Below, one piece after another: positions 1 to 11,961 of a stretch of DNA of 64,000 nucleotides. The translations under genes were made by a program, and so were the position numbers. The notes beneath the pieces are model-generated. The model did not search any database. It saw nothing but the letters and a program-made list of their open reading frames with translations, and was not told where the DNA came from. The first letter of the stretch is position 1. Every line of letters begins with the position of its first letter. Source of the DNA: Bemisia tabaci (lineage: Eukaryota; Arthropoda; Insecta; Hemiptera; Aleyrodidae); contig NC_092800.1 of the NCBI RefSeq assembly GCF_918797505.1, positions 8,582,631-8,646,630 on the forward strand, written 5' to 3'.

Positions 1-1459
1 CATATCAAATTTTATTGAAGATACTCAAGCGGACAATATTATTCGTAATTTAAGGTCTCCTTATTTTTTGCAAAACTGGGATTGGCTTTGGAGTAGGAAC
101 TATTATCAGTTCTTTATAATTAGATCACTGCTCACCACACTACATCTAATCTTTGAGAAGAACCTCGGAGGCTTTTCAAGAGGGAAGCATATTTATATCC
201 AGGTATCCATAAGTCTCCGCCAAATGCTCCCGAAAACTCACTTTCTCCTTGAGAAACTTAGGTAATAGAAATACATGAAAGAATCTAGGCTAGGTACATG
301 GTCATTTGGTGTCCATCGCTGCCATAGCGGAAGGGTAAAACTGTCTGGCAAAAAAATGTCGACTTGTGTATGGGGGGGGGGGGGGGCATTACTCAGGGAC
401 CCATAATTACTCGGATAAATCGTCCAAGACCTTTTGCAGTGGCCTTATTGGTAGACGCGCCAAGTCTACCGCTAGGTGTGAGTATTGTAGTACAGTAATT
501 GGCTGCAGTGTTTGAAATTCACAGGCACCAAATGCGCCTAATAAATGTAGGCTCTGCGCCTACGCAGCCCCTAAAAATTTACCCCCCTTCCCCCCAAAAA
601 AAGAATCCTAATTAAGAATCCAACCTGTTTGGTGGTTTGTCAAAATTTCCCCCAAGTCACAGCTACTAGTTCTGTAACTAAAACATCTTGCGTCTAACTT
701 TTCACTAAATGCGCTGTGATTTATAGGCAAAAAGTGAATGTGGCCCCTAGAAAATCTTCAATGGCCCTTAAAAATTAAGCTTGATGCGCCACATGGCTCC
801 TGAAACTCAAAGGTGAGTTTCCAATACTGATCGACTCTCCATTATCCTGGAGAAATAAAGATAAAGTGCCAACCACCAGTTCACTGACTGTATAAAGGAG
901 AGGAAGATAGTGTCCAAGTGCTTGGTGACATGGTTATGTAATCCTTAAAAAAATTGCATCAATGGAGCAAGATACCTATCACTTTTTGTGGGACAGAACG
1001 ATTATGAACTTGAATTCAGTATATTCCTCTTAAAGATGAAAGAGAGAAGTCATAAAACAAATGAATAAATAAAATGTAAATAGTTACAAGAATATACCCT
1101 TTTTTTTAAAAATTTTTAATTAATTTATTTTAGTTCTCATCAATTAATTTTTTCAAATAAGTTCACGAACAAGTCAACAAGCAGTTTTAACACAAAAATT
1201 TTGAAGAGCGCGCCAATATCGAGGTCTCAATTAGCTGAGAGTATAGCGATTTTGAAACTGCACCGAAAAAGAATGGATATCTCGACTGACTGCAAAGTCG
1301 GATAATTTTAAAGGCGCCAAGATAGCATTCTAGGCCACTTCTGTCATCTTGGATTTTGAATTTTAAAAATGTGACTAAAAACTCGACTTTTACGCTAAAA
1401 AATACTCCTCGGTTGCACAAAAATCGATCGAACAGGGGCCGCATATCGTACGATCAGTA
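1..1459. other. Intergenic stretch, no gene seen
   Basis: AT-rich sequence with only short, uncharacterised open frames. A run of 15 G lies at 372-386. No repeat family seen elsewhere in the window was recognised here. Confidence 0.6.
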
Positions 1460-1713
1460 CTGCCGTGCTATGGAAAAACGCCGTATGAGCCTTCAGACGT
1501 TGCAAGAACACCAGTAAGAACCAAATTAACAGGATATTTTTTTAATGTTCTGCGTCAAATTTTTCAGACGATTTTGTTCGCAATTTGATCTTAAGTAAAT
1601 ACCTGAAAATTTCAAGATAAAATATCAATAACTTTCCTAAAAAATGCATGATTAATCTGAGGAAATCTGGCAACTCTCACGTGTTCATACGGCGTTTTTC
1701 CGTAGCACGGCAG
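1460..1713. mobile_element. Family A MITE, intact
   Basis: 254-bp element with inverted ends CTGCCGTGCTA(A/T)GGAAAAAC and the matching right end finishing in GCACGGCAG. It is flanked on both sides by AGTA, a 4-bp target duplication. It has no coding capacity. The same family recurs at 3758, 4032, 7320, 10904, 13505, 24038, 30850 and 60249. The superfamily is not assigned: the 4-bp duplication does not fit Tc1/mariner (TA) or hAT (8 bp). Confidence 0.85.
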
Positions 1714-2064
1714 AGTAGGTCTCTACACAGTGTTAAACGATACCAGTCAATTCACGAACGTTAGTGCGCCTTCATTTTCAACGGATACTGTGCAATACTT
1801 CCGAGGTGGAATAGTTGCTCAGAGCGCCTTCCAATGCTTGGTTTCGACTTGACTGCAGAAGATCACGATTGACGCGCGCTGATATTACTCACTCTGTACT
1901 GTAGCGCGTGTGCAATTACTTACACATTTTCTCATAACGACGACGTAGTAAAGACATTCATACCTCAATTTGCGACGTTGCAAATTTTTTACCACTTATT
2001 TTATTTGGATAATACAGCTGTCGGTTTAATCCAAACTCCAGGAACCCATTTTATTTGAACTGAA

Positions 2065-2622
2065 GAATGGAACACTAGACAAGGTACGAATTTCAGCATT
2101 CCGATACACGTTTCTCAACCAAAATTTCTCGTAAAGCACGATGCGCACAACGAAAATAACCGAAATTGACTCCTCACAACGATATTTAATGATTCTTGAT
2201 GCGTGAATACATATCACCCGCTCATGAAAACTCAATGCTCTTCGTGATTCACATCGCGCGCTAAACGTTTATCATGACAGTCTCTGCGGTATAAAAATCT
2301 GGCAGCCTCAATCTTGACGCTTTGGCTCAGCTGTGGCAAATTGCACATAGTTTAAACAACACATGGTGGGAAATGAACATTGCTCGATAGAGAGGATTGC
2401 CGTAACCGTTGTAGTGCGCGATTTGACTCACTTAAAGCTTTGAGTTTCTTGTGAGCGGGCAGTTCAAATTCCTCGTAACCAATGTGAAATAAAAGTGTTA
2501 ATATCTCCGTTAGGAATTGGTTTCAGTAATTTTCGTTGCGCGAATCGTGTTTTACGTGAAATTCTGGTTAAGAAACATGTAACAGAATGCTTAAATTCGT
2601 ACCTTGTCTAGTGGTCCATTCC
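2065..2622. mobile_element. Family D foldback element, complete
   Basis: About 0.56 kb, ending in GAATGG(A)CCACTAGACAAG and its complement, with diverged inverted arms of about 200 bp and a central region. Full copies also lie at 5945, 8514 and 54847, and fragments at 29345 and 54637. The short open frames inside are shared by position among the copies but carry stops, so it is called non-autonomous. Confidence 0.8.
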
Positions 2623-2994
2623 GCCGAGACAGCAATTTTTTTCTGCCCTTTAAACTTAGTACCTGGAGCTACTACTTTCTTCGGTGTCACGGTGAATTTC
2701 CTCGAGCTTTTCTCGTTCATGAGCTATTCAACTATGAGATCCCGAGCACGGGAAACCCTATAACTGCCGGTTGTTCGACGAGGTTCATAGCCGTGCCAAG
2801 GAAAAATGACGGATGATCATTCGAACGTTGCCAAAACCGTTGCCTTTTTTTGTGAAATCATATCATCTAGGATTACTTAATATACTGTATAATTGTTACG
2901 ACGCGTCGTTTGTAAACCTATTATAAAGCACGTATTTGACATAGTTTTGGGCGCATTTTTGCGGAAGGACGCGATCATTTCTGCATCTTTTCGG
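2623..2994. other. Unassigned intergenic DNA
   Basis: No repeat family or convincing coding signal was seen between D and R. The same is true of 1714-2064. Confidence 0.5.
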
Positions 2995-3013
2995 ACGTCG
3001 TCACCTTCCATCT

Positions 3014-3350
3014 ATTTATTTTTATTTATTTATTTTATTTATTATATTTACGTACATGAAAGCCCCATTATTGGAGCTATGGCACAAGTCAAAACACACT
3101 AGGAATTACAATATACGATAGTTAAAAATATAAATATACAATTGAAAATGTTAAATCAAGTGGTGGTTGGTAGAATGTTATTCAACAGCCGAAGTCAGAA
3201 ATTCGTTTAAATCATAAAATGCCTTCGTTAAGAGGAGATTTCGAAGTAAATTGAAGAATTTCTTTATTTCACCATCGCGGAGTTGTTGTTTGATGCTCCA
3301 GGGCAGAGCATTTATAATTTGGATATAAATTTGCAATCTTGTTCAGATCG
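3014..3350 (-). mobile_element. 5'-truncated non-LTR retrotransposon tail
   Basis: Read on the minus strand, a short coding end is followed by about 160 bp of 3' UTR and an A-rich (AATAAA/AAATAA)n tail at 3014-3055, as expected of a LINE copied from its 3' end. It lies inside the left terminus of an R element. A clear target duplication was not identified. Confidence 0.7.
3178..3342 (-). pseudogene. LINE reverse-transcriptase polyprotein C-terminus (fragment)
   Basis: Minus-strand frame of about 54 codons ending in TAA (plus 3178-3180). It contains INALPWSIKQQL, then KFFNLLRN and FYDLNEFL. This matches the usual end of arthropod LINE ORF2 proteins (pattern N-x-LP-x-x-I, then a FK..LK segment, then FY-x-(V/L)-x-EFL; established family knowledge). 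The catalytic domains are absent and an in-frame TGA lies just upstream at 3343-3345, so this is a dead fragment. CR1/jockey-type affiliation is inferred; the clade cannot be fixed from so short a piece. Confidence 0.65.
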
Positions 3351-3757
3351 TCTCAGTCGAAAGTATAACAAGCGCCATGCAACATTTAAAAATCTCCTCC
3401 ACCATTCTATTTTTTTTTTTTTTACAAAGAAATGGTTCAACGAAGCTGTCCGAAAATTTCACTGAATTTTCTTCGTACTTACTGCCAATAAAATTCCGTG
3501 AAATTTTCAAACGGATTCAAGCTACAATTTCTCTGTAAAAAAATAAAATAGCAGCGGAAATTTTGAAACGTCGTATGGCGCTGGTGATACTTCGGCCGGG
3601 CGATGACGACATCTTGATTTGATATTGGAATCTAAGGATTGACAGCGGAAGTTTTCTTGTGTTTTTTCGTGTCATAGGGTCGGCTGCCCTTTTCGACCCC
3701 AAGAGCAGAGCTTCATATTTTGACATATTCGTACTCTCTCCATTTACTGCTGTGAGC

Positions 3758-4015
3758 GCCGTGCCGAGGAAGAACGTCGTATGAACATTCGAGACTTCCC
3801 GAATTTCCTGGGATAAAGCTTGTATTTTTGACGAAGTTGCCAATTTTTCCTCGAAATTTTCAGATAGATAGATTAAAATTTGAACGAAATAATCGGAAAA
3901 ATTTTAAGAAAAATATTCACAATTTTATTAGTTTCCAGTTCCAATTTTCGGCTTGTATTGAAGGAAACATGGCAACGTCTGAAAGGCTTATGCGACGCTT
4001 TTATTTAGCAAGGCA
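3758..4015. mobile_element. Family A MITE, diverged
   Basis: Left end GCCGTGCCGAGGAAGAACG and right end TTTAGCAAGGCAG, with the family interior (TTTTCAGATAGAT, GGAAACATGGCAACG). More diverged than the copy at 1460. Confidence 0.7.
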
Positions 4016-4031
4016 GAATAGGTGCTCTACT

Positions 4032-4277
4032 ACTGTGCCAAGGAAAAACGCTGTATGAGCCTTCAGGCGTTGTCAAATTTCCTTTGATAAAACACGAATT
4101 TCCTGGTAAACTCATGAATATTTTCCTTCCAATTTTTCAGATAATTTTGTTCGCAATGTCACCTAAAGTCCCTGAAAATTTCAATGAAAAATATTCATTC
4201 CTTTCCTCAAAAATAAACATTTTACCGAGGGAAATTTGGCAACCCTCGAATGTTCATACGGCGTTCATCCTTCACTG
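4032..4277. mobile_element. Family A MITE
   Basis: Begins ACTGTGCCAAGGAAAAACG and ends GGCGTTCATCCTTCACTGG. The interior matches the family closely. It lies 16 bp from the previous A copy in the same orientation. No target duplication can be read because both termini are altered. Confidence 0.7.
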
Positions 4278-4479
4278 GTAAAAAAAACCTCTTGGACCAA
4301 TGCCGCGTTGCATTGACTTAAGAGTGCAGTTTCTTGTCGCCGGATTTAAGAGTCTTGAACTCTTGTTTCAAGCGGATTTTGCATTGATTCAATTCAAAAC
4401 CCTGTTCTAGAAAAGTCGTTCTTTATCAGGAGATTTGACAACGCCAGGAAGCTCATACGACGTTTCGCTTCAACGCGGT

Positions 4480-4867
4480 AGTCCGGTGCGGTGATCGTTC
4501 CCGCCGCGGGGAGGATCCGGAGGGGGTGGGGGGGTCTCACCGACCCATGTGTTCAGGATTGGATGGAGGAACATGGCGTAGCGCTTCCCGAGCAGACAAA
4601 TCGCCACTCCTCCGGCGTAAGGACACATCCCCATTTACGCATGAGCCCTGGAAATCATTAAGCCTTATGGTGAACAAGGCTCAAGTTGAAATCGAGATAC
4701 GCCGTTACGTCAGAGGAGCGTCGAAACGCGCCCGCGAATAAATGGGGAGCGGTGGCGCGGCGGCGGACGTGTCTTTTGAAAAGCGGGTTGCGTTCGGCGG
4801 AGGAAAGGCGTTGAATTGAGTGCCTCGCTTATTATCCCCGCCACCGAGCCGAACCGCGAACAGCGCA
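4480..4867. other. GC-rich stretch with family C MITE
   Basis: CpG-containing, GC-rich sequence (GCCGCGGGGAGGATCC, GGCGCGGCGGCGGACG) around a C element. No open frame was recognised as a gene. Confidence 0.4.
4602..4723. mobile_element. Family C MITE (~122 bp), diverged
   Basis: Inverted ends of the CGTCGCTCCTCTGACGTAAG type, here CGCCACTCCTCCGGCGTAAG and GTTACGTCAGAGGAGCGTCG. Better copies lie at 23275, 37760 and 44092. Confidence 0.65.
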
Positions 4868-5005
4868 GTTGCGATATATCGACTCGTCTGCCGTTTAAAC
4901 CTATGGAAAAAGATCGACGAATAGGGTGCTCGCAACGAACATCTTAATAATCGATTCTTTACCACAGCTTCAAGTAGGGAAATATCGACAATCGATTTTA
5001 TTCGC
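4868..5005. mobile_element. Family E (hAT-type MITE), degenerate
   Basis: Carries the E interior (GCGATATATCGA, GTTTAAACCTATGGAAAAAG, AACATCTTAATAATCGATTC) without the CAGTGGCGTGGCGTG terminus. Confidence 0.55.
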
Positions 5006-5036
5006 CCCTCGAGAACAGCGAACATAGCGCCTGGCA

Positions 5037-5498
5037 ATGAATTGGGGATCTGTTTGGTCCGCCAGCTGTCTTAATTTCTGGTCCGCGCTCGGGGTCGATT
5101 GTTTAATCGCTATCGAATCCTAGTCGATAGATCCCTATCTTAGCAATGCTTTTTATCGATCGATTCAATCGATAACGATTCGATTATCGACCCGCGGAAT
5201 TTAGGTCGGAAATCGCGCATCTTCGAGTGTTAAAAGGGGGAAGTCGGTGGTTTTCCGCCGGTGGCGCATCAGCGTCTGGCCAGGCAGGAAAAAGTAAATT
5301 AGAAAACTCGGGGTGAAATAATTAAGGAACAAGCTTATTCAGCACTATGGGTCGTATTCATTCAACAGCTTCTTTTCGTCAGGAGGCTCCGCATTTTTCT
5401 TAAAGGGGTAGAATAAACGAACTCCATATTCAAATTCATTCGGCGCATAGAGGAACCAGCCTTTTGGAGGCCCGGACGTGAAATTTTAATGTTTAGTT
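5037..5498. other. Unassigned, ATCGAT-rich
   Basis: 5100-5190 contains several ATCGAT/CGATA words (ATCGATCGATTCAATCGATA) that probably derive from E-type sequence. No gene was seen. Confidence 0.4.
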
Positions 5499-5754
5499 GG
5501 TTTGCATTTTGCAAAAAGGAACCAAGATCATTCCAATGTAGCTAAGATTGTGCAACATACATTCTTTGGAATAAAATTTCTGGAATCATGCAAAAAATTA
5601 AATTTACAATGGTAAATTTCGTCTTGAATTTATAGATTATTGGGAGTAAAGATGAAACTTGTTTAGATGATCAGTTGATTTTTGCATGGTAAAAAAATTT
5701 GGGCAACCTTAGCGACATTGGAATGTCCTTGGTTCCTTTTTGCAAAATGCAACC
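5499..5754. mobile_element. Family W MITE
   Basis: About 256 bp with long inverted ends: TTGCATTTTGCAAAAAGGAA on the left and TTCCTTTTTGCAAAATGCAA on the right. The next copy starts 18 bp downstream. Confidence 0.75.
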
Positions 5755-5771
5755 CACTTTGTCACATCATA

Positions 5772-6575
5772 AATTGGATTGCATCTTGCAAGAAGGAACC
5801 ATGCAGGAGCATTACATCGTCGCTGAGATTGTGCAACTTTCCATACCTTGCTAACTATAAATTGATCATTTACACAAGTATTATCTTTACTCTCAATGAA
5901 CTACTATTTCAAGACGAAAATTACCTTTGTAAATTTGATTTTTAGAATGGACCACTAGACAAGGTCCGAATTAAAGCAATCTGATATATGTTTCTTGACC
6001 AGAACTTCACGTAGAACACGATTCACACAACGAAAATCACTGAAACCAACTCCCAACGAAGATATTAACGTTTTTATTTCACATTGGTTACGAGGAATTT
6101 GAACTGCCCGCTCACAAGAAACTCAAAGCTCTACGTGAGTCAAATCGCCCACTACAACGGTTTCAGCAAGCTTCTCAATCGAGCAATGTTCATTTCCCAC
6201 CATGTGTTGTTCAAACTATCAGCAATTTGCTATAGCTGAGCCAAAGCGTCAAGATTGAGGTTGCCACATTTGTCATGATAACGTTTAGCGCGGGATGTGA
6301 ATCACGTAGAGCATTGAGTTTTCATGAGCGGATGGTTTGAATTCACGCATCAAGAATCATTAAATATCTTCGTAAGGAGTTGATTTCGGTAATTTTCGTT
6401 GTGCGCATCGTGTTCTACGTGAAATTTTAATTACGAAACGTGTATCAGAATGCTGAAATTCGTACCTTGTCTAGTGGTCCATTCTTCCAGTAGTTTTATT
6501 GCGAAGAATGTAAATTGCACAAGCCTAGCAACATTGGAATGCTCTTGGTTCCTTTTTGCAAAATGCAATCCAATT
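5772..6575. mobile_element. Family W MITE interrupted by family D
   Basis: The left half (AATTGGATTGCATCTTGCAA) starts at 5772 and the right half ends TTTGCAAAATGCAATCCAAT at 6575. A whole D element separates the halves, so D inserted after W. Confidence 0.75.
5945..6486. mobile_element. Family D element nested in W
   Basis: Complete ends GAATGGACCACTAGACAAGG and the complement ending GGTCCATTC. Interior collinear with the copy at 2065. Confidence 0.8.
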
Positions 6576-7319
6576 TCAAGGGATGCCTCTATGATGAAAT
6601 TTTAAGAGAAAACCAATGCAGTTACCTACTTTTAAACTTCTACTTACCGTATGAACAAATATATAAGCTACTGGATGTTTCTGTGTTTTTCCTGTATTCT
6701 CGAAGACAATGATCCCTTTAGGGAATGAGTATTCATAGCTGTTCCTTTAACAGCCACCCTTGCCTTTTTTAAGAAAAATTCTCATTTCCCTCCCCCTCCA
6801 TTTACTTTTTTTTGTTTTGTTTTCTCCCCCTTTCTCTGACTTTTGATTATCCTCTCCTCGTACTACTGAAATGATATATCTTTTAATGCGCTAATGATTT
6901 TGCTTTATTAAGGCGCCTTTAAAAAAATGCTTTCGCCAACCAACCAACCTCTTTTCTGTGGCAGACACCATGTGGTTTTACGTTTGATGAAAGAAGTTCA
7001 AAGAGGCTAACGCAATTCAAGTGAAATTCGATAAGAAGGCTTTTGAAATAGATCCTAGAAAGGTATTAGGAATTATTTTTTGAGCCGACAAATTTTGGAC
7101 TGAAATGTTTATAAGCTCACTAGCGTGCGGAGAAAATGCGTCCGTCTATCAGCTTATTTATCGCGTTTTAAATGAATAGGAGAACCACAAGAGACCCTGT
7201 CTCTGTGCAGCTCCGCTAACGGCTATTATCCTGAAAAAGTAATGACCTACTGGTATGAACGTTACTAATCTTTTTTTGTTTCTTCGTTCCTTGTCCGCGG
7301 CCTCTCTAAAATAACTGTT
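6576..7319. other. Unassigned intergenic DNA
   Basis: Contains a C/T-rich tract at about 6765-6870. No gene or family seen elsewhere was recognised. Confidence 0.5.
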
Positions 7320-7569
7320 CTACCGTGCTGAGTAAAAACGCCTTTTAAACATTCGAATTTTGCCAAACTTCTCAGAAAATATGTATTTTTGAAGAAAGTT
7401 ATGAATATTTTTCCTCGAAAATTTCAGACTCTTCAGATCAAATATCGAACGAAATACTCTGAAAAATCGGAAGAGAAATATTCACAAATTTTCCTGAAAA
7501 TTCGTGATTTGTCGAATGAAATTTGGCGACGCCTGATGGATCATACGGCATTCTTACTTAGCACGGCAG
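7320..7569. mobile_element. Family A MITE, diverged
   Basis: Ends CTACCGTGCTGAGTAAAAACG and CTTACTTAGCACGGCAG. TTCT lies at both borders if the left boundary is taken after TTCT. Confidence 0.7.
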
Positions 7570-8248
7570 TTCTGCTCAGGTCCTCTCGCTTTTCAGCCTG
7601 CCTTTTTCCTCTCTTCCTGGCCTTTGTTCCTCGTGCTCGTGGAAACCTAAAGCTTGTTTAATGACCGTGTTTGAATGCCTTTGAAATTTTACCCCAGAGC
7701 GATTGTGCCAGGTAATGTTGCCAATTTTTGCGAAATTTTTGTTTATTTCTCCATAAAAGCAGGGCGGATTCCTAGAGGCAATTTTCTACAACTATTTCAC
7801 CGATTAACGGAAAGGTTTCCGCGCCACTAACGATCAGAATTGATTTTTAATAGCCTAACTTTTACATGGCAATTAAGTATTGAACATCTGTGGTTTCTGT
7901 TGGTACTCATGCTTGAGTCTTAAAAACTGGGTGGATCATCAAGAACAATTATTGGCAACAGAGGTACTGAGCAATAGAAGACACCGCTGAAATCTTTGAA
8001 CAACTGTGATAACAACATGTAAGCGGATCATCTTGTGGGCAAACATCTTATGGGAATCGTCTTTCGGTGGAAGCAGATAAAACTTAAATATTATATTTTC
8101 CTCATAACCTTGAATTAAAATATTTCTGTGAGATTGAAAATCCCACGTGCCATTTAGACCACGTTAGGCAGAAAGGAACTTAAAAGTTTGCCCACGAGCT
8201 CAGCGTGATTATGGAATAACTCTCGTTTTTGCCTCAGTGACTACTAAC
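7570..8248. other. Unassigned intergenic DNA
   Basis: No convincing gene or repeat was seen. Confidence 0.5.
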
Positions 8249-9194
8249 AGGGTGTGTATGTTTACTGATACCTAAAGTCTGAAAATAGTACTGATTTTTG
8301 AAGGCTTGTAGGAAGCACTGAACAAGAACGGAAATCCCCTATGGAGGTTCGGAATTTTGTGCTTCATGCCACGGGTGTTTTTAAAACAGCCTGGAAAATA
8401 TGCAATCCTTTCGTTGCACAATGATTCTGATCGTGATTGCGAGCCATTTGATCCTCAGGCCACCGATGAGCCTCGATTCCGTGTCTACGTCATTTTGCTT
8501 GCGATTTGCGCGTGAATGGACCACTAGACAAGGTACGAGTTAAGAGATTCTGATACATGTTTTTGAACCAGAATTTCACGTACAACATGACTTGCGCAAC
8601 GAAAATTACTAAAACCAACTCCTAACAAAGATATTAACGTTTTTATTTCACATTGGTGACGAGGAATTCGAACTGCTCGCTGACAAGAAACTCGAAGCTC
8701 TACGTGAGTCAAATCGTGCACTACAACGGTTACGGCAATCCTCTCTATCGAGCAATGTTCATTTCCCACCATGTGTCGTTCAAACTACAAGCAATTTGCT
8801 ATAGCTGAGCCAAAGCACCAAAATTGAGGTTGCCAGATTTTTATATCGCAGAGACTGTTATGATAAACGTTTAGCGTGCGATGTGAATCACGAAGAGCAT
8901 TGAGTTTTCATGAGCGGGTGGTTTGAATTCACGCATCAAGAATCATTAAATATCTTCGTAAAGAGTTAATTTCGGTAAATTTCGTTGCGCGTATCGGGTT
9001 CTACGTGAAATTTTGGTCGAGACGCATGTATCAGAATGCTAAAATTCGTACCTTGTCTAGTGGTCCATTCCGACAATTTTCGAATTTCGTCACTTTAAGA
9101 CACCTAAAAAGCACTGAATTTTTTTGAAAAGTACCGAAAAAGTGCCGTTGATTAAAGTATTTAATATTTGCCAGCCATCATCAGTAGACACCCT
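8249..9194. mobile_element. Family H element interrupted by family D
   Basis: Left end AGGGTGTGTATG with the phrase ATAGTACTGATTTTTGAAGG; right end CATCAGTAGACACCCT. The short intact relative at 57284-57556 shows the two halves are normally contiguous. D occupies 8514-9070. Confidence 0.7.
8514..9070. mobile_element. Family D element nested in H
   Basis: Complete copy with both GAATGGACCACTAG-type ends. The D plus flanking H arrangement is repeated at 54847-55525. Confidence 0.8.
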
Positions 9195-9207
9195 CTATGC
9201 GACACAA

Positions 9208-10700
9208 GAATCCCGATATGGGAAGTTGGCAGTTTCGAAAACGCCTTCAATTGTGGTGTGATACCTCACGCGTTCCGGAGAGTACGAATAGTTGTATCAT
9301 GCGCCTTAGCAATGCGATGGAGGATTTATATTGAAGTAGCTTCCACTCTGGCCTTGTTAGTTTTGCTTTGCCGCTTTTGTAGTTTTGACCGCATAGTTTA
9401 AGTGTACTCTAGGTAGGATCGTATTTAGCAAATGGGTATTTTTTATCGGAAGATTAAAATGATCAAGTGGCAAAAAATTGGACAAAATAATATGAACTCA
9501 AACCAACAATAAAATACAAGGAAGGACGGTAAAAAATGTGTCTAAAAAGGTAATTAAATTGAAAACACACACAGGACATTTGACATCAAATGCACGATCA
9601 TTCTCAATGGGGAAAAAAGTTATAAATTAAAAATTAAAACTTGGCTTTGTGCGTAGATTTGTTGCATTAACACGTGAAATTAGCCATTTCATTTATCTTG
9701 TTCTCACACCTTTGATCGTCATTGCCTGCAATCCCGATATTGAAATTTGGGAGATTTGAAAACGCCTTCAATTGTGACGTGATACCTCCCGCATTCCGGA
9801 GAGTACGAATAGTTGTATCATTGCGCCTTGCCAATGCTGTACGGAAATTTATAATTGAAGTAGCGTTCGCATGCTGGCCTTGTCGGTTATTCCTGTCCAT
9901 CTTTGCAGTCATGAGGGCACACTTAAAGTGTGCTCGAGCTAGGATTGTATTCAACAAATGGGTAATTTTTTTAGGAGGATTAGGAGGATTAAAATGAGCA
10001 AGAAGCAAAAATACTGAACGATATAACATAATTAGAATTAGAATTGAATTTCTTGATGCATACAGCCTATAGTAAACAGCTCTGGCACAAGTCAAATAGG
10101 ACCTCAACCACACGATAAAATACAAGAAGAGACGATAAAAATGTGAATAAAATGCATAAATAGATCGATAAAACATGCAGGACGTTTAGCGCAAATTATA
10201 CGCTTATTCTCAACGGGGAAATAAGTTTTAAACTAAAAATTAAAACCCTGCGATGGGCCCATAACTGTTGCATTAACTCGTAAAATTAGCCATTCCAATA
10301 ATTTTGTTCTCCTAAATTTTGTCGTCCCGGCAATCTTGATATTGAAATTTGGGAGTTTTGAAAACGCCTTCAATTGTGGCGTGATACCTCACGCGTTCCG
10401 GAGAGTACGAATAGTTGTATCATTCGCCTTAGCAATGCGCGCGATGGAGGATTTATATTGAAGTAGCTTCCACTCTGGCCTTATCGGTTTTGCTTTGACG
10501 CTATTGTAGTTTTGACCGCATAGTTTTTAAGCAAGGGTTGTATTTAGCAAATAATAATTTTCATGGAATAATTAAAAATAAAAAAGCGGTAAGGAATACA
10601 AGTAAAAAAGAAGAACTCAAATCAACAATAAAATACGAGAAAGTACAGTAAAAAATGGGATGTAATGAAATGTAGTAAAGTAATTAAATGAGAAATGCCC
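9208..10700 (+). repeat. Three-copy tandem repeat G (unit 0.5-0.6 kb)
   Basis: Units begin at about 9208, 9730 and 10333, at the words ATCCCGATAT, ATCCCGATAT and ATCTTGATAT. Each contains AAACGCCTTCAATTGTG, then GAGAGTACGAATAGTTGTAT, then a tail with CAACAATAAAATAC-like words. The 169-codon minus-strand open frame at 9667-10176 follows the repeat rather than a conserved protein. A further fragment lies at about 55540-55670. Confidence 0.75.
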
Positions 10701-10903
10701 GCTAGATGACGTCGTAAGGTGGCACATTTTCTCACTTGTAAATATATTTGTTTACAATTTCCCATTTCAGACAAAAATTATGAAAAATACTGCGAAATCA
10801 GCTCATTAAACACTCTCAGGCGAAGTAATAAAATTTGCTCGTGCAAATTCTCCATTGAAGATGAAAATATTATGGCACCCTGCTATCGTTCAGTGGTCAA
10901 TTT

Positions 10904-11150
10904 TGCCGTGCTAAGGAACAATGCCGTATAAACATTCGAAAGTTGCCAAATTTCCTTCGATAAAATGTTGGTTTTTAAAGAAAGTCAGGAATATTTGCCC
11001 TTGAAATTTTCAGGAACTTCAGGTTAAATCGCGAACAAAATTATCTGAAAAATTGGAAAGAAAATGTTTATTTAGTAAAAAATTCGTGCTTCATCCAAAA
11101 TAATGTGGCAACGTCTGAAGGTTCATACGACGTTTTCCCCTTCATGGCAG
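10904..11150. mobile_element. Family A MITE
   Basis: Left end TGCCGTGCTAAGGAACAATG; right end ACGACGTTTTCCCCTTCATGGCAG. Interior typical of the family. Confidence 0.7.
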
Positions 11151-11483
11151 CGTTGACGTCATGCCGCATCAAACTCGGACAAATTTTATTTTCGTTGATC
11201 TCTACCCGAACGAGTTTCATCCCTTGTGCGGATCACCGATGAGTAACATCACTCGATTACCAGCGCGCTGCTCCGACGATGGATAGCTCTCGTTCATTGC
11301 AACTCATGCGCTTACGTCAAACAGGGTTGCCAGGCGTCCCCTTTCAAACCCCTTCGTTCCTCTTTTATAAGAGTGATCGGGATAATCCTTCGCAAACCGG
11401 CAACCTCGCTCGAAGCAAGAGCCACCGCCGGTCGTCGGAAATAGGGCTTAAGCGTCCCGTCTTCCGCTAACGCAACTTCAAAG

Positions 11484-11624
11484 CAGATATCGATCATCGA
11501 TATTTCCTCAATTGTAAAGAATCGATTATGAAGGTGTTCGTTGCAAACTCCCGTTTTATCGATCCTTCTCCATAGGTTTAAATGGCAGATCAATCGATTT
11601 ATCGCAAAGCACGCCACGCCACTG
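11484..11624. mobile_element. Family E hAT-type MITE with 8-bp target duplication
   Basis: Begins CAGATATCGAT and ends CACGCCACGCCACTG. CTTCAAAG lies directly on both sides (11476-11483 and 11625-11632), a perfect 8-bp duplication as made by hAT transposases. Confidence 0.85.
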
Positions 11625-11687
11625 CTTCAAAGTCGAGCTTTTTCCAAAAGCAGATTGCCAATTCGCAGGCAGAGGTGGAGTTTCCCA

Positions 11688-11961
11688 GCGGGTTGATCGT
11701 TGAAATTGATAGACAAAGCTATAGACAAAGAAGACATAAGGAATATACAGCGATCCTATCGGTTGAAATGGGTGGTTTTTATAGACTAAGGGAGTAAATG
11801 ATGGACTAACTATCGGGTCTCTCGTAGGTTGCCGTTAGTTAGTCAATTTCCTACGTCCTTTGTCTGTTGCAACCACCCGCTTCCACCAATAGGATCTCTC
11901 CATATCCTTTTTGTCTTCTTTGTCTATTGCTTTGTCTATCAATTTCAATAATCAGCCCGCA
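11688..11961. mobile_element. Family F MITE, complete
   Basis: Inverted ends GCGGGTTGATCGTTGAAATT and AATTTCAATAATCAGCCCGC, with subterminal GATAGACAAAG/CTTTGTCTATC words on the two sides. The centre contains GGTTGCCGTTAGTTAGTC. Other copies: 26815, 53938, 54166, the 55.7-56.6 kb cluster and 59489. Confidence 0.8.

Larger units (their letters stand above)
2995..3611. mobile_element. Family R MITE split by a LINE tail
   Basis: The left end GTCGTCACCTTCCA at about 2995 and the continuation CGAAAGTATAACAAGCGCC at about 3357 belong to one family R element, separated by a foreign AT-tailed insert. The right end is at about 3611 (complement of GTCGTCATCGCCCGGCC). Other R copies: 16471, 27391 and 34977. 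Confidence 0.7.

Noticed and set aside
4272..4415. Possible decayed family I element
   Set aside because: A few words (ACTGGTAAAAAAAACC, TTAAGAGTC) match, but there is no clear palindrome or right end.
9667..10176. 169-codon minus-strand frame
   Set aside because: Lies wholly in tandem repeat G. The other two units do not keep it open.
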